NCBI RefSeq assembly: GCF_004136315.1
Contig: NZ_CP029562.1
Location: 496,001 to 560,000, forward strand
Direction: 5' to 3'
DNA length: 64,000 nucleotides
DNA from: Mesorhizobium sp. Pch-S
GTDB lineage: Bacteria; Pseudomonadota; Alphaproteobacteria; Rhizobiales; Rhizobiaceae
Position numbers and translations under genes: made by a program. The notes below the pieces were generated by a model. The model was not told the origin of the DNA and ran no database searches. It saw only the letters and a program-made list of their open reading frames with translations. Shown here piece by piece: positions 19,275-27,919 of this stretch; within the stretch, counting starts at the first letter, position 1, and each line of letters opens with the position of its first letter.

Positions 19275-20488
19275 CACACAGCCTCCCGAAGTGCCGCGCT
19301 CATATTGGCGGGCGGCAGTGAGATCCGACCATCAGGCGCATTGACCCCGAAGAGCGAATTGTGGAGCTGACCAAGACCAATCGCCGCCGCGCCCACGATC
19401 GCTGCGCGCGATCCGAGCTCACCTGTCTCGACATTGACAGGATAGGGGAAACACTGCGGCAGGAGAGATCTCACCCGCGCCAGCATTTCCGGACGCAGGC
19501 CGATGGAGCCACCCAGAATGACCTTTTCCGGATTGGCGATGGCGGCAATGGCAGCGATGCCTCTGGTCAGGTAGCGAGCGGTCTCGTCCAGGACGGTCAG
19601 TGCAGCTTCGTCGCCGGCTTCGGCCCTCTCGAAGATGCCCGGAACGCCGAGCTGCTCGCCGGAGAGAATGGCATAACGTTCAACGATGCCGTGCGACGCA
19701 ACAGCACGCTCGAAGGCGCCCGTGCGCAGCGACTCCGCTTCGAATGGGTCGGCACCCAGGGGCAGGAAACCCAACTCACCGGCAGCGTTGATAGCGCCCC
19801 GCACCAGGTGGCCACCGACCATCAGCCCGGAACCCACACCGGTGCCGAGGGCAACATAGGCAAGATTGTCGATGCCTTGTCCTTGCCCCAGCCAATTCTC
19901 GCCGAGAACGGCCAGGTTGACGTCGTTCTCCAGCATCGTGTCAAAGCCGAAACCGCGTTCGAAAGCCGCGACCACATCCATCGTGTCGAAATCGGCGATG
20001 TTGGGTGCCATCAGCACACGACCGGTCGTGTTGTCAGGCGCACCTGGAACACCGATCACCGCCAGGCGGATCTTCGCGCGAGGAATTCCGCGGCGCGACG
20101 CGGCCTGGAAAGCCAGGGCAACGATCTGATCGACGATATGCTGGCCGCCGCGCGGATCGGTCGGAACCGTATCCTCTGCAAAGATCTGGCAGGCAAGGTC
20201 GGTGATCGCTACGCGAACCTTGGTACCGCCGAGATCGACGGCGACGATGTAGGCGGCGTCATAGACCAGTTCATAGGTGACAGCCGTACGCCCGACATGG
20301 CCACTGGTACGCCCGGTCTCCTGCACCCAGCCGTCCTGCTCCAGAGTGCGTACGATCTCCGAGATCGTCTGCTTGGAAAGTCCGGTCTGCTTGGCGATCG
20401 ACGCCCGCGAGATCGGCCCGCCCTGCACGACGGCCTCCATGACCGAGCGCTGCGAAAATCGCCGCGAGATGCGCAGGCTGTCCGTCAT
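19274..20488 (-). CDS. ROK-family transcriptional regulator
   Basis: A 404-residue repressor of the NagC/XylR type: an N-terminal winged helix (ISRASIAKQTGLSKQTISEIVRTL) and a C-terminal sugar-kinase-like domain with the ATP-binding AVDLGGTKVRVAI and the ROK segment GTGVGSGLMVGG. The usual zinc-binding CxCGxxGC motif is missing; the corresponding stretch reads GELGFLPLGADPFE, which is a departure from most ROK proteins. I chose the ATG at 20488 because GGGG lies at a suitable distance. It is the first gene of the operon and presumably controls it. Confidence 0.92.
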   Translation of the reverse strand: MTDSLRISRRFSQRSVMEAVVQGGPISRASIAKQTGLSKQTISEIVRTLEQDGWVQETGRTSGHVGRTAVTYELVYDAAYIVAVDLGGTKVRVAITDLACQIFAEDTVPTDPRGGQHIVDQIVALAFQAASRRGIPRAKIRLAVIGVPGAPDNTTGRVLMAPNIADFDTMDVVAAFERGFGFDTMLENDVNLAVLGENWLGQGQGIDNLAYVALGTGVGSGLMVGGHLVRGAINAAGELGFLPLGADPFEAESLRTGAFERAVASHGIVERYAILSGEQLGVPGIFERAEAGDEAALTVLDETARYLTRGIAAIAAIANPEKVILGGSIGLRPEMLARVRSLLPQCFPYPVNVETGELGSRAAIVGAAAIGLGQLHNSLFGVNAPDGRISLPPANMSAALREAV

Positions 20489-20502
20489 CGCCACCCCATT
20501 AA

Positions 20503-20519
20503 TTCGTTCTATAACCGAA
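20503..20519. promoter_or_regulatory. Imperfect inverted repeat upstream of the ROK gene
   Basis: TTCG...CGAA arms flank an A+T-rich centre (17 bases) 15 bases upstream of the ROK start codon. ROK repressors bind such A+T-rich dyads, so this may be the operon's operator. The symmetry is only partial. Confidence 0.35.
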
Positions 20520-21046
20520 CTTATTGTGATGAAACGAGACCGTCAATCGGAAATCTCACCTGCGGCCGGTGAAAACTCTGGATCAAAATCAACAGCGCAG
20601 CAGTGATATTCATGAAGAAAAAAATTCCATTGCTTCATGGTGATCTCATTTTCATCCGACACCAATCGGATCGCGTCGAAGTCTAAACAGCACGACTTAC
20701 GGCTAAGATCGATCCAAAATACAGAAAATTTGCAACAGTTGACTCCAATATTAGCGTTCAATAATTTATGTATTGGAACGTCAGTAAGTAAGCCTCCCGG
20801 CAGTCGTGCAGTTTAAATTTGCGATGGTCGGATTCGCCCAATCTGGCTTGGAAGTACATACGCGGCGTGCCGGCGATCTATGCGAGCGAGGCAGCCGACC
20901 TGTGCGGCCGAATCCACTCCCGGCACAACACCAGCCGATGATCCTGCCATGAGGCTGCATCCTTTTCCTATTGGCCTCGGTGCCCGTCACCGTAGCGCTT
21001 CGTTGGCGAGGCAATCCAGAACGATATAGCTTGGTGGAGACAATAG
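20520..21046. other. A+T-rich intergenic region, no supported gene
   Basis: About 530 bases between the ROK operon and the ketosynthase gene. The part from roughly 20565 to 20800 is clearly poorer in GC than the rest of the window. Short ORFs here lack ribosome binding sites and resemble nothing I know. A sigma-70-like promoter on the plus strand is listed separately. The right part (20810-21046) returns to high GC without a visible gene. Confidence 0.5.
20739..20767 (+). promoter_or_regulatory. Candidate sigma-70 promoter in the A+T-rich gap
   Basis: TTGACT (20739-20744) and TAATTT (20762-20767) are separated by 17 bases. If it drives the ketosynthase gene, the mRNA has a leader of about 270 bases. 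Confidence 0.4.
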
Positions 21047-22225
21047 ATGACATCCGCAGTCTACCTTAGACGCGCTGCAAAATTCCTGCCGAACAACCCC
21101 GTCGACAACGACAACATGGAAGAAGTGCTCGGCATGATCGACGGCAAGCCGTCGCGCGCTCGCAGATTGACACTGCGCAGCAACGGCATCCGTAATCGGT
21201 ACTATTCGATTTCCCGCCACACAGGCGAGTTGCGCTACACCAATGCCCAGCTCACCGCTGAAGCCGTGCGCGCACTGACCGACGACGACTTCCGCCTCGA
21301 AGACATCGAGCTCCTGTCCTGCGGCACGACTTCGCCGGATCAGTTGCTACCCAATCACGCCTCGATGGTGCATGGCGAACTGCGCAACGGCACCTGCGAA
21401 ACGGCTGCATCGAGCGGCGGCTGCGTTTCGGGCGTCCTTGCCATGAAGTACGGCTACATGGCCGTGGCTGCCGGACTTGTCCGAAACGCCGTGGTAACCG
21501 GTTCGGAAATGCTCTCCGCACAGCTTCATGCGCGGAACTTTTCCTCGGAATCCGATGAGAAGGTTGCCGAGCTTGAAAAACATGCGTCCCTTGCCTTCGA
21601 AAAGGATTTCCTGCGCTGGATGCTGTCTGACGGTGCCGGCGCTGCGCTGCTGAGCGGGAGCCCGAATCCAGACGGGCTTTCGATGCGCATCGATTGGATC
21701 GAGATGCGTTCCTATGCCCACGAATACGAAACCTGCATGTTCATGGGAACGGCAAAACAACCCGACGGTAGCATGAAGGGTTGGAAGGAACATGGCTCTC
21801 TGCAGGAGGTGATCGACAATGACGTCCTTGCCCTGGAGCAGGACGTGAAGCTCCTGAATGCCATGGCTGTGCCAGTCACGGTCGCCCGGGGGCTCTCCGA
21901 TATCCTCAAGACGCGCCCACTCGATCCGGACGAGGTCGACTGGTTCCTGCCGCATTATTCGTCGGCCTATTTCCGACCTATCGTGCAGCGGGCCCTGCGC
22001 GACATCGGTTTCGATATCCCCGAGCAGCGCTGGTTCACCAATCTCGAACGGGTCGGCAATGTCGGCGCGGCATCGATGTATCTGATGATCGAAGAACTTT
22101 TGAACGGGGGGCACTGCCAGGTCGGCGACGTCGTCCTATGTTATGTACCGGAAAGCGCGCGTTTCTCGACCGGCTTCGTAAAGATGACGGTGGTCGATGC
22201 ACAGGGCCGCACCATCAGGCAATGA
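21047..22225 (+). CDS. DarB-like beta-ketoacyl-ACP synthase III
   Basis: A 392-residue thiolase-fold condensing enzyme. The N-terminus (AKFLPNNPVDNDNMEEVLG, then GKPSRARRLTLRSNGI and NAQLTAEAVR) matches the subgroup that includes DarB of dialkylresorcinol biosynthesis rather than housekeeping FabH. The likely triad is Cys126 (in SSGGCVSG), His303 (in LPHYSS) and Asn338 (in GNVGAAS). No acyl carrier protein, aromatase (DarA) or other biosynthetic gene is next to it, so it is an orphan. GGTGGAG lies about 8 bases upstream of the ATG. It is convergent with the oligopeptide ATPase gene. Confidence 0.8.
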   Translation: MTSAVYLRRAAKFLPNNPVDNDNMEEVLGMIDGKPSRARRLTLRSNGIRNRYYSISRHTGELRYTNAQLTAEAVRALTDDDFRLEDIELLSCGTTSPDQLLPNHASMVHGELRNGTCETAASSGGCVSGVLAMKYGYMAVAAGLVRNAVVTGSEMLSAQLHARNFSSESDEKVAELEKHASLAFEKDFLRWMLSDGAGAALLSGSPNPDGLSMRIDWIEMRSYAHEYETCMFMGTAKQPDGSMKGWKEHGSLQEVIDNDVLALEQDVKLLNAMAVPVTVARGLSDILKTRPLDPDEVDWFLPHYSSAYFRPIVQRALRDIGFDIPEQRWFTNLERVGNVGAASMYLMIEELLNGGHCQVGDVVLCYVPESARFSTGFVKMTVVDAQGRTIRQ

Positions 22226-22276
22226 GACATTCCCCTGCCGAGACCCGAAAGTCGCAACGGATAGACGTACTGACCG

Positions 22277-23281
22277 CTATCGGGAGAGCGTCGGGAAATG
22301 GCAAGCGACCTTTCGCCCGGGGCGATGTTCGGTGAGTTCGGGACGTTCGACACGGCATCGATCGACTGCAACGGGGCATCGTGGATGGAACCGGCATCCT
22401 GACGGCGGCTTGAGCGGACTCGGCACGTCACCGGTCAGGATTATGCGCTTGCGCGTGCCGCCTGGCGTCGTCTCCACCACGGGAACGGCCGAGATCAGCG
22501 CCTGGCTGTAGGGATGCGCGGGGGTCTCGAAGACCTCTTCCGCCGGGCCCTCCTCCACGATCGACCCGAGATACATGACCGCGATGCGGGTCGAGACCTG
22601 GCGAACCACGGACAGGTCGTGGGCGATGAAGATGTAGGTGAGTTTGAGTTTTTCCTGGAGGTCGGCCAGCAGGTTGACGATCTGCGCCTGAACCGACACG
22701 TCGAGCGCTGAAACCGGCTCGTCCAGCACGACGAGATCGGGATTGAGCGCGATGGCGCGTGCGATACCGACACGCTGGCGCTGCCCGCCGGAGAACTCAT
22801 GCGGATAGCGCATGACGTGATCCGGGAGGAGACCGACAAGATCAAACAGTTCCGCCACCCGCTTGGTGATTTCGCTGGAGGAGAGTTTGGTGTGGATGCG
22901 AAGCGGCTCCGCAACCAGATCTCCGACCCGGCGCCGCGGATTGAGCGAAGCCGACGGATCCTGGAACACCATCTGCAAGCGACGGCGGAACGGCCTCAGT
23001 TCAGCCAGCGATCTGCCGGTGATGTCGTCCCCTTCGAACAGCAGCTTGCCGTCGGTGATGTCGTAGAGCCTGACAAGGCAGCGCGCCAGGGTGGACTTGC
23101 CACAGCCGGACTCCCCGACCAGGCCGACGGTCTCGCCGCGCCGGACCGTCAGCGACACATTGTCGACGGCGTGAACGGTTCGCTTGCCTTGCGAGGAAAA
23201 CCGCGTGCCGATCGAGAAGCGCTTGCTGAGCTCCCGCGTCTCGAGGATTGGCTGGTCTTTGTCGATCATCTTTCCGCTCAT
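22277..23281 (-). CDS. Oligopeptide/dipeptide ABC transporter ATPase (OppF/DppF type)
   Basis: A 334-residue ATPase with Walker [10 protein letters not shown], the Q-loop [11 protein letters not shown], the signature FSGGQRQR and Walker B LVVLDEP. The C-terminal oligopeptide extension contains the CRFHPRCP cysteine motif that can bind an iron-sulfur cluster. It overlaps the preceding OppD gene by 4 bases (ATGA). It is the last gene of the peptide operon starting at 30384. Confidence 0.95.
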   Translation of the reverse strand: MSGKMIDKDQPILETRELSKRFSIGTRFSSQGKRTVHAVDNVSLTVRRGETVGLVGESGCGKSTLARCLVRLYDITDGKLLFEGDDITGRSLAELRPFRRRLQMVFQDPSASLNPRRRVGDLVAEPLRIHTKLSSSEITKRVAELFDLVGLLPDHVMRYPHEFSGGQRQRVGIARAIALNPDLVVLDEPVSALDVSVQAQIVNLLADLQEKLKLTYIFIAHDLSVVRQVSTRIAVMYLGSIVEEGPAEEVFETPAHPYSQALISAVPVVETTPGGTRKRIILTGDVPSPLKPPSGCRFHPRCPVAVDRCRVERPELTEHRPGRKVACHFPTLSR

Positions 23282-24234
23282 GCCTGAACCCGGAAACAGG
23301 CCGCGGCATGGCTGCCGTGACCAAGGTCAGGCTTGCTTGCCTTGCAAGGTTCATAGTTCACCGGGCAGCGAGGGCCGAAAGCGCAGCCTTCCGGCAAGCG
23401 CAGCAACGATGGCGGCGAGCCGGGAATTGCGGGCAGACGGTGCGGCTTCTCGCCGGTCAGTGGCGGGATCGATCCCAGCAGCGCGCGCGTATAGGGATGC
23501 TGCGGAGCGGAAAACAGGTCGGCACGGCTGCCGCGCTCGACGATCCGCCCCGCATACATCACCATCACCCTGTCGGCGAGTTCAGAGACCACGCCCATGT
23601 CGTGCGTGATGAAGACGACGGCCGAATTGTGCGTGGTGCGCAGCTTGCGCACGAGATCGAGAATACCTGCCTGCACGGTCACGTCGAGCGCGGTGGTCGG
23701 CTCGTCGGCCACCAGCAGCGCCGGGTTGCACGACAGCGCCATGGCAATCACCGCCCGTTGCCGCATACCGCCCGAAAGCTGGTGCGGATAACGCGACATC
23801 GCCTCGCGCGGATTGGGGAAATTGACTTCCGCCAGCAATTCCTCGACGCGCGCCAGCGCCTGGGACTTGCTGACGCGCTTGTGGGCGCGAATCTGTTCGG
23901 CGATCTGCCAGCCGATCGTATAGACCGGCGTCAGTGCCGTCATCGGATCCTGGAAGATCATGGCGATCTCATTGCCGCGCAGCCGCCGAAGCTCCTTCGC
24001 CGGCAACCCTACCAGCTCGCGCCCCTTGTAGCGGATCGACCCTTCGATGATGGCATTGGGATCGGTGATCAGTCCCATGACGGCGAGCAGGGATACGGTC
24101 TTGCCCGAACCGGATTCACCGACGACCCCGAGGATCTCGCCTTCCTCAAGCTCGAAAGAGACCCCGTCGATGGCTCGCACCAAGCCTTCATGCGTGCGGA
24201 AGGATACCCTGAGGTCACGCACAGAAAGCATCAT
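23278..24234 (-). CDS. Oligopeptide/dipeptide ABC transporter ATPase (OppD/DppD type)
   Basis: A 318-residue ATPase with Walker A GESGSGKTV, the Q-loop FQDPMTALTP, the signature LSGGMRQR, Walker B LLVADEP and the C-terminal GCAFGPRCP motif. It pairs with the OppF-type protein to power the two permeases encoded upstream. The start ATG at 24234 overlaps the permease stop by 4 bases; a second ATG follows directly. Confidence 0.95.
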   Translation of the reverse strand: MMLSVRDLRVSFRTHEGLVRAIDGVSFELEEGEILGVVGESGSGKTVSLLAVMGLITDPNAIIEGSIRYKGRELVGLPAKELRRLRGNEIAMIFQDPMTALTPVYTIGWQIAEQIRAHKRVSKSQALARVEELLAEVNFPNPREAMSRYPHQLSGGMRQRAVIAMALSCNPALLVADEPTTALDVTVQAGILDLVRKLRTTHNSAVVFITHDMGVVSELADRVMVMYAGRIVERGSRADLFSAPQHPYTRALLGSIPPLTGEKPHRLPAIPGSPPSLLRLPEGCAFGPRCPVNYEPCKASKPDLGHGSHAAACFRVQA

Positions 24235-25202
24235 GACGCCCTCACACGTGGGTCGAGAAGGATGTAGATAAAGTCCACCACGGCATTGGCCACGACAACG
24301 AACATCGAGGCATACATCACCGTGGCCATGATCATCGGCAGATCCAGACTTTGAAGCGCATCATAGGTCAGCTTGCCGATGCCCTGCAGGCCGAAAACCA
24401 CTTCCGTCAGAAGGGCGGATCCGCCGACCAGCGCGCCGAAATCGAGGCCAAACAAGGTAACGAACGCGATCAGTGAGGTGCGCAGCGCGTGGCGCAGCAG
24501 GATGCGCCTCTCGGACAGGCCCTTGGCGCGTGCGGTGCGGATGTAGTCTTCCTGCATCGACTCGATGATGGCTGCCCGCAGAACGCGGCCGTAGATGCCT
24601 ATGTAAAGGATGGCGAGCGTGACCCATGGGATTACCAACGCAAGGAACCAACCTTTGGGGTCATCGGAGAAATTCTTGTAGCCGAGCGGCGGCACCCAGG
24701 AAAACAGCCAGGTGTCGTGATAGCGGCTCTGGGTGATGAGGTTCATGACCTCGCCCAGCCAGTAGACAGGCATGGAAATGCCGAGCAATCCCAGCGCCAT
24801 CAGAAGCTTGTCCAGCCAGCTGTCGCGCGTGGCGGCGGCAACAACGCCAATGAGGATCGACACCAGCACCCACAGAACCGCCGCGCCAAAGACAAGCGAC
24901 AATGTCACCGGGATCGAATCCAGGACTGCCGGCACGACCTTCCAGCCGCGGTTGACGAAAGAGGTCAGGTCGCCGGTGACGAAGATCTTCTTCATCATCA
25001 GCCCGTACTGCACATAGAGTGGACGGTCGAAACCGAAATTGTGGCGCACCGCCTCGAGCACTTCGGGCGATGCGTTGCGGCCGGCGATGCGGGCTGCCGG
25101 ATCGGAACCCGGCGTTGCAAAGAAGATCAGGAAAACGATGACCGAAATGCCGAACATCACGAACAGCATCTGACCGAAACGGCGCAGGATCGCGTAAATC
25201 AT
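24231..25202 (-). CDS. Peptide ABC transporter permease (DppB type)
   Basis: A 323-residue inner-membrane protein beginning IYAILRRFGQMLFVMFGISV, with the DppB-type signature region FFATPGSDPAAR and the EAA loop with ARAKGLSERRILLRHALR. It ends FIYILLDPRVRAS, as usual for this subunit. The longer frame to 25499 runs into the other permease gene; the ATG at 25202 overlaps that gene's TGA by one base and is the natural start. Confidence 0.94.
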   Translation of the reverse strand: MIYAILRRFGQMLFVMFGISVIVFLIFFATPGSDPAARIAGRNASPEVLEAVRHNFGFDRPLYVQYGLMMKKIFVTGDLTSFVNRGWKVVPAVLDSIPVTLSLVFGAAVLWVLVSILIGVVAAATRDSWLDKLLMALGLLGISMPVYWLGEVMNLITQSRYHDTWLFSWVPPLGYKNFSDDPKGWFLALVIPWVTLAILYIGIYGRVLRAAIIESMQEDYIRTARAKGLSERRILLRHALRTSLIAFVTLFGLDFGALVGGSALLTEVVFGLQGIGKLTYDALQSLDLPMIMATVMYASMFVVVANAVVDFIYILLDPRVRAS

Positions 25203-26218
25203 CAGTCGCGCCCCAGCCTGACTTTGGAACGAGGGTCTAGTGCGTCGCGCAGGCCGTCGCCAAAGACGTTGAGCGCCATGACGGAAATGGCAATCGCGAT
25301 ACCCGGTGCCAAGGCGACGATCGGGCGCGTATAGAGCAGAGCCTGCCCATCCTGAATGATGGTGCCCCAGCTGGCGGCGGGTGGCTGGACGCCGATTGAG
25401 AGGAAGGAGAGTGCCGATTCCGTCAGCATGTTCAGTGCCATCATCAACGGCACGAAGACGATCAGGGTGGTGGTGATGTTGGGCAGTATATCGCGCCACA
25501 GGATGCGCGAACCCGGAACGCCCAGATTGATGGCGGCCAGCACGAATTCGCTGTTGCGCAGCGACAGGACCTGGCCGCGAATGGGTCGCGCCACATAGGG
25601 CACATAGACAATGCCGATGATGATGATGGGCAGCCAGAGACTACCGGATTCAATCGTAATCGGCCCGATCGTGATGCCTTGCGCGATCATCACGATCGAA
25701 AGCGAAATCGCCAGGAGATAGATCGGAAAAGCCCACAATATGTCGAGGAGCCGTGACAGCAAGGTGTCGGTGAGGCCTCCGAAATAGCCGGCGACCAGCC
25801 CGGTCGCCGTCCCGAGCAGCAACGTCAAGACGGTTGCCACGGCGGATATGAGGAGCGAGTTGAGCCCTCCATAGAGCAGACGGGCCATGACATCACGACC
25901 CTGATTGTCCGCGCCGAGGAAGTAGTTGCCGAGCCGCCACGTAGGACCAAGCGGAGTGTAGCCCAGACCCAGTCCTTCCGTGGATTGTTCCATCACGGGC
26001 ACATCCTGCCCATCCAGGGTAATGACCGCATCAAGCGTCGAAACGAAAGGATCGACACCGGCCCAGCGCGCATAGAGCGGCGCGCTGAGGCAGGCGACCA
26101 CGATGAAGACAAAGATTGCCAAGGCCGCCATGGCGGCCTTGTTTCCCATGAGCTTTGCAAAAGCGAGGGCCCAGGGCCCCCGCGTCTTGCGCGGCACGGC
26201 GACAACGTTGCTCGACAT
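25202..26218 (-). CDS. Peptide ABC transporter permease (DppC type)
   Basis: A 338-residue inner-membrane protein with the DppC features: a short cytoplasmic N-terminus, LGADNQGRDVMARLLYGG and the C-terminal LSFLSIGVQPPAASWG. A large periplasmic segment after the first helix is typical. It follows the binding-protein gene by 23 bases and comes before the DppB-type gene, the reverse of the most common order. Confidence 0.94.
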   Translation of the reverse strand: MSSNVVAVPRKTRGPWALAFAKLMGNKAAMAALAIFVFIVVACLSAPLYARWAGVDPFVSTLDAVITLDGQDVPVMEQSTEGLGLGYTPLGPTWRLGNYFLGADNQGRDVMARLLYGGLNSLLISAVATVLTLLLGTATGLVAGYFGGLTDTLLSRLLDILWAFPIYLLAISLSIVMIAQGITIGPITIESGSLWLPIIIIGIVYVPYVARPIRGQVLSLRNSEFVLAAINLGVPGSRILWRDILPNITTTLIVFVPLMMALNMLTESALSFLSIGVQPPAASWGTIIQDGQALLYTRPIVALAPGIAIAISVMALNVFGDGLRDALDPRSKVRLGRD

Positions 26219-26241
26219 GAAGCTAGCCCGTCAGCGCAATA

Positions 26242-27903
26242 TCACTGCACCCAGGCCTGGGTCACAATCCAGTAGAACTGAGCGTTGAACTTGAAGTTGC
26301 CGAGACGTTTGCTGACGAAGTCCACATGCTTGGGCGTGAACAGCGGCACCGCTGCAGCCTTGTCGGTGACCGCCCGGTCGATTTCCGCCCATGCCTTGTT
26401 GGCCGCATCCTGATCGGTCACGCCAAGATCCATCGCCTGCTTCATCCTGGCGTCGATATCCTTGTCGCAGAAGCCGGAAATGTTGACCGATGCGTCCGAG
26501 CCTTCGCGGAAGCTGTCGCAACCGAACAGAATGTTGAGGAAGTTCGATGCAGCCGGATAATCCTGGTACCACTGGCTGACCGACATCTGCACCTTGTTGT
26601 TGGTGTTCTGAATGTAGGTGAACTGGATGTTGCTGGAGATCGGCTTGACGTCGGCAACATAGCCGATGCTGGTCAGCACGCTCTGGAGATAGACGCCGAT
26701 CGACCGGGATACGGCGGTGTCCTCCACGATGACGGTGACCTTCTGGCCCTTGGTTCCGGATTCCTCGACCAGTTGCTTGGCCTTGTCGACGTCAGGAGCA
26801 GACCATTTTGTTCCCGGATTCTTCGTGAAGGGGCAATAGTCCTCGTGTCCCGGGAAATCCGGGGGCAGCACCTGGCACACCGGCGTGGCCAACACCTTGC
26901 CGCCGAAGAGATTGACCAGAGTGTTGCGGTCGACCGCATAGGCGACAGCCTGTCGAGCCTTCTCGTTGTCAAAAGGCGCCAGGCGCGTGTTCAACGGCGC
27001 ATACCACCAGGCCGTCAATGGCGAGATGTGAACCTGGTCCATGTATTTGGTGCCCAGTTCGACCAGTCGATCCGTAGGCGGCTGATCGAACATCCAGTCT
27101 GCCTCGCCCTTCTGGATCGCTGTTACCGCCGCTTCTTCGGTCAGGCCGAAGTCGTACTGCACGACGTCCGGATAGCCATCCGGCTGCGCGTCCTCGCTCC
27201 ACTGCTTGAAGTGCGGATTACGCACCATCGTCATGCCCTTGTTCGGATCGTAGGCCGAAATCGAATACGCTCCGGTGCCCGGGATCGGATTCGAACCGAC
27301 ATCCTCCGTCGGCGTACCGGCCGGCAAAACCACGGCATGCGGCATGGCCAGCTTGTCGATGAATTCGGCATCGGGTTTGACGATGTTGATGGTTATCGTG
27401 CCGGCGGCTTCATCGGCTGTCACGCCACCTTCCAGCGTGCAGCTCTTGGTGTCGGCGAGGCATTTGTCGGCGCCGACGATGCCAGCATAGAACGTGCCTG
27501 AGGTTGGGCCTGATACCTTGAAGATGCGCTGGAATGACGCCACGACGTCCTTCACCGTCACGTCCTGGCCATTGGAGAACTTGATGCCCTTGCGCAGCTT
27601 GAAGGTGAAGGTCTTACCGTCGTTGCTCACCGACGGCATATCCTCGGCGAGATCGGCGACGATCTTGAAGCCGTCCTTTCCGTCCGCCTTGCGGAAAGCG
27701 ACGAGACCATCGTAGAGCGGCTGGAAAATCTGCCAGTATTGCAGCGTGTAGTTGATATGCGGATCGAGCGTGCCAGCCGCCGAGCGGGCCAGCAGCCGCA
27801 TGGTGCCGCCACGATGTTCCTTCAGATATTCCGCATTTGCAGGCGCCTGCCACGTGCAGGTCAGCAAGGTCGCGGCGGCTGCCGCCAAGAGTAGTTTCTT
27901 CAT
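26242..27903 (-). CDS. Extracellular solute-binding protein family 5 (peptide type)
   Basis: A 553-residue periplasmic protein with a signal peptide ending ANA-EY and the family 5 pattern: the GGTMRLL start, LDPHINYT, a FTFKLRKGIKFSNG block and the C-terminal PLFTPKHVDFVSKRL. I chose the ATG at 27903, which gives a clean signal peptide (MKKLLLAAAAA) and follows a GGGG stretch. Together with the four genes downstream it forms a complete importer. The neighbouring peptidases suggest peptides as ligands. Confidence 0.93.
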   Translation of the reverse strand: MKKLLLAAAAATLLTCTWQAPANAEYLKEHRGGTMRLLARSAAGTLDPHINYTLQYWQIFQPLYDGLVAFRKADGKDGFKIVADLAEDMPSVSNDGKTFTFKLRKGIKFSNGQDVTVKDVVASFQRIFKVSGPTSGTFYAGIVGADKCLADTKSCTLEGGVTADEAAGTITINIVKPDAEFIDKLAMPHAVVLPAGTPTEDVGSNPIPGTGAYSISAYDPNKGMTMVRNPHFKQWSEDAQPDGYPDVVQYDFGLTEEAAVTAIQKGEADWMFDQPPTDRLVELGTKYMDQVHISPLTAWWYAPLNTRLAPFDNEKARQAVAYAVDRNTLVNLFGGKVLATPVCQVLPPDFPGHEDYCPFTKNPGTKWSAPDVDKAKQLVEESGTKGQKVTVIVEDTAVSRSIGVYLQSVLTSIGYVADVKPISSNIQFTYIQNTNNKVQMSVSQWYQDYPAASNFLNILFGCDSFREGSDASVNISGFCDKDIDARMKQAMDLGVTDQDAANKAWAEIDRAVTDKAAAVPLFTPKHVDFVSKRLGNFKFNAQFYWIVTQAWVQ

Positions 27904-27919
27904 TCTTATTCCCCTTTTT

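Noticed and set aside
20543..20761. A 72-codon minus-strand ORF in the A+T-rich gap
   Set aside because: No ribosome binding site and no family resemblance; chance ORFs are expected here.
20810..20946. Possible gene remnant in the plus strand before the ketosynthase
   Set aside because: A short open stretch gives no family I can name, and it lacks a start; not enough to call a pseudogene.
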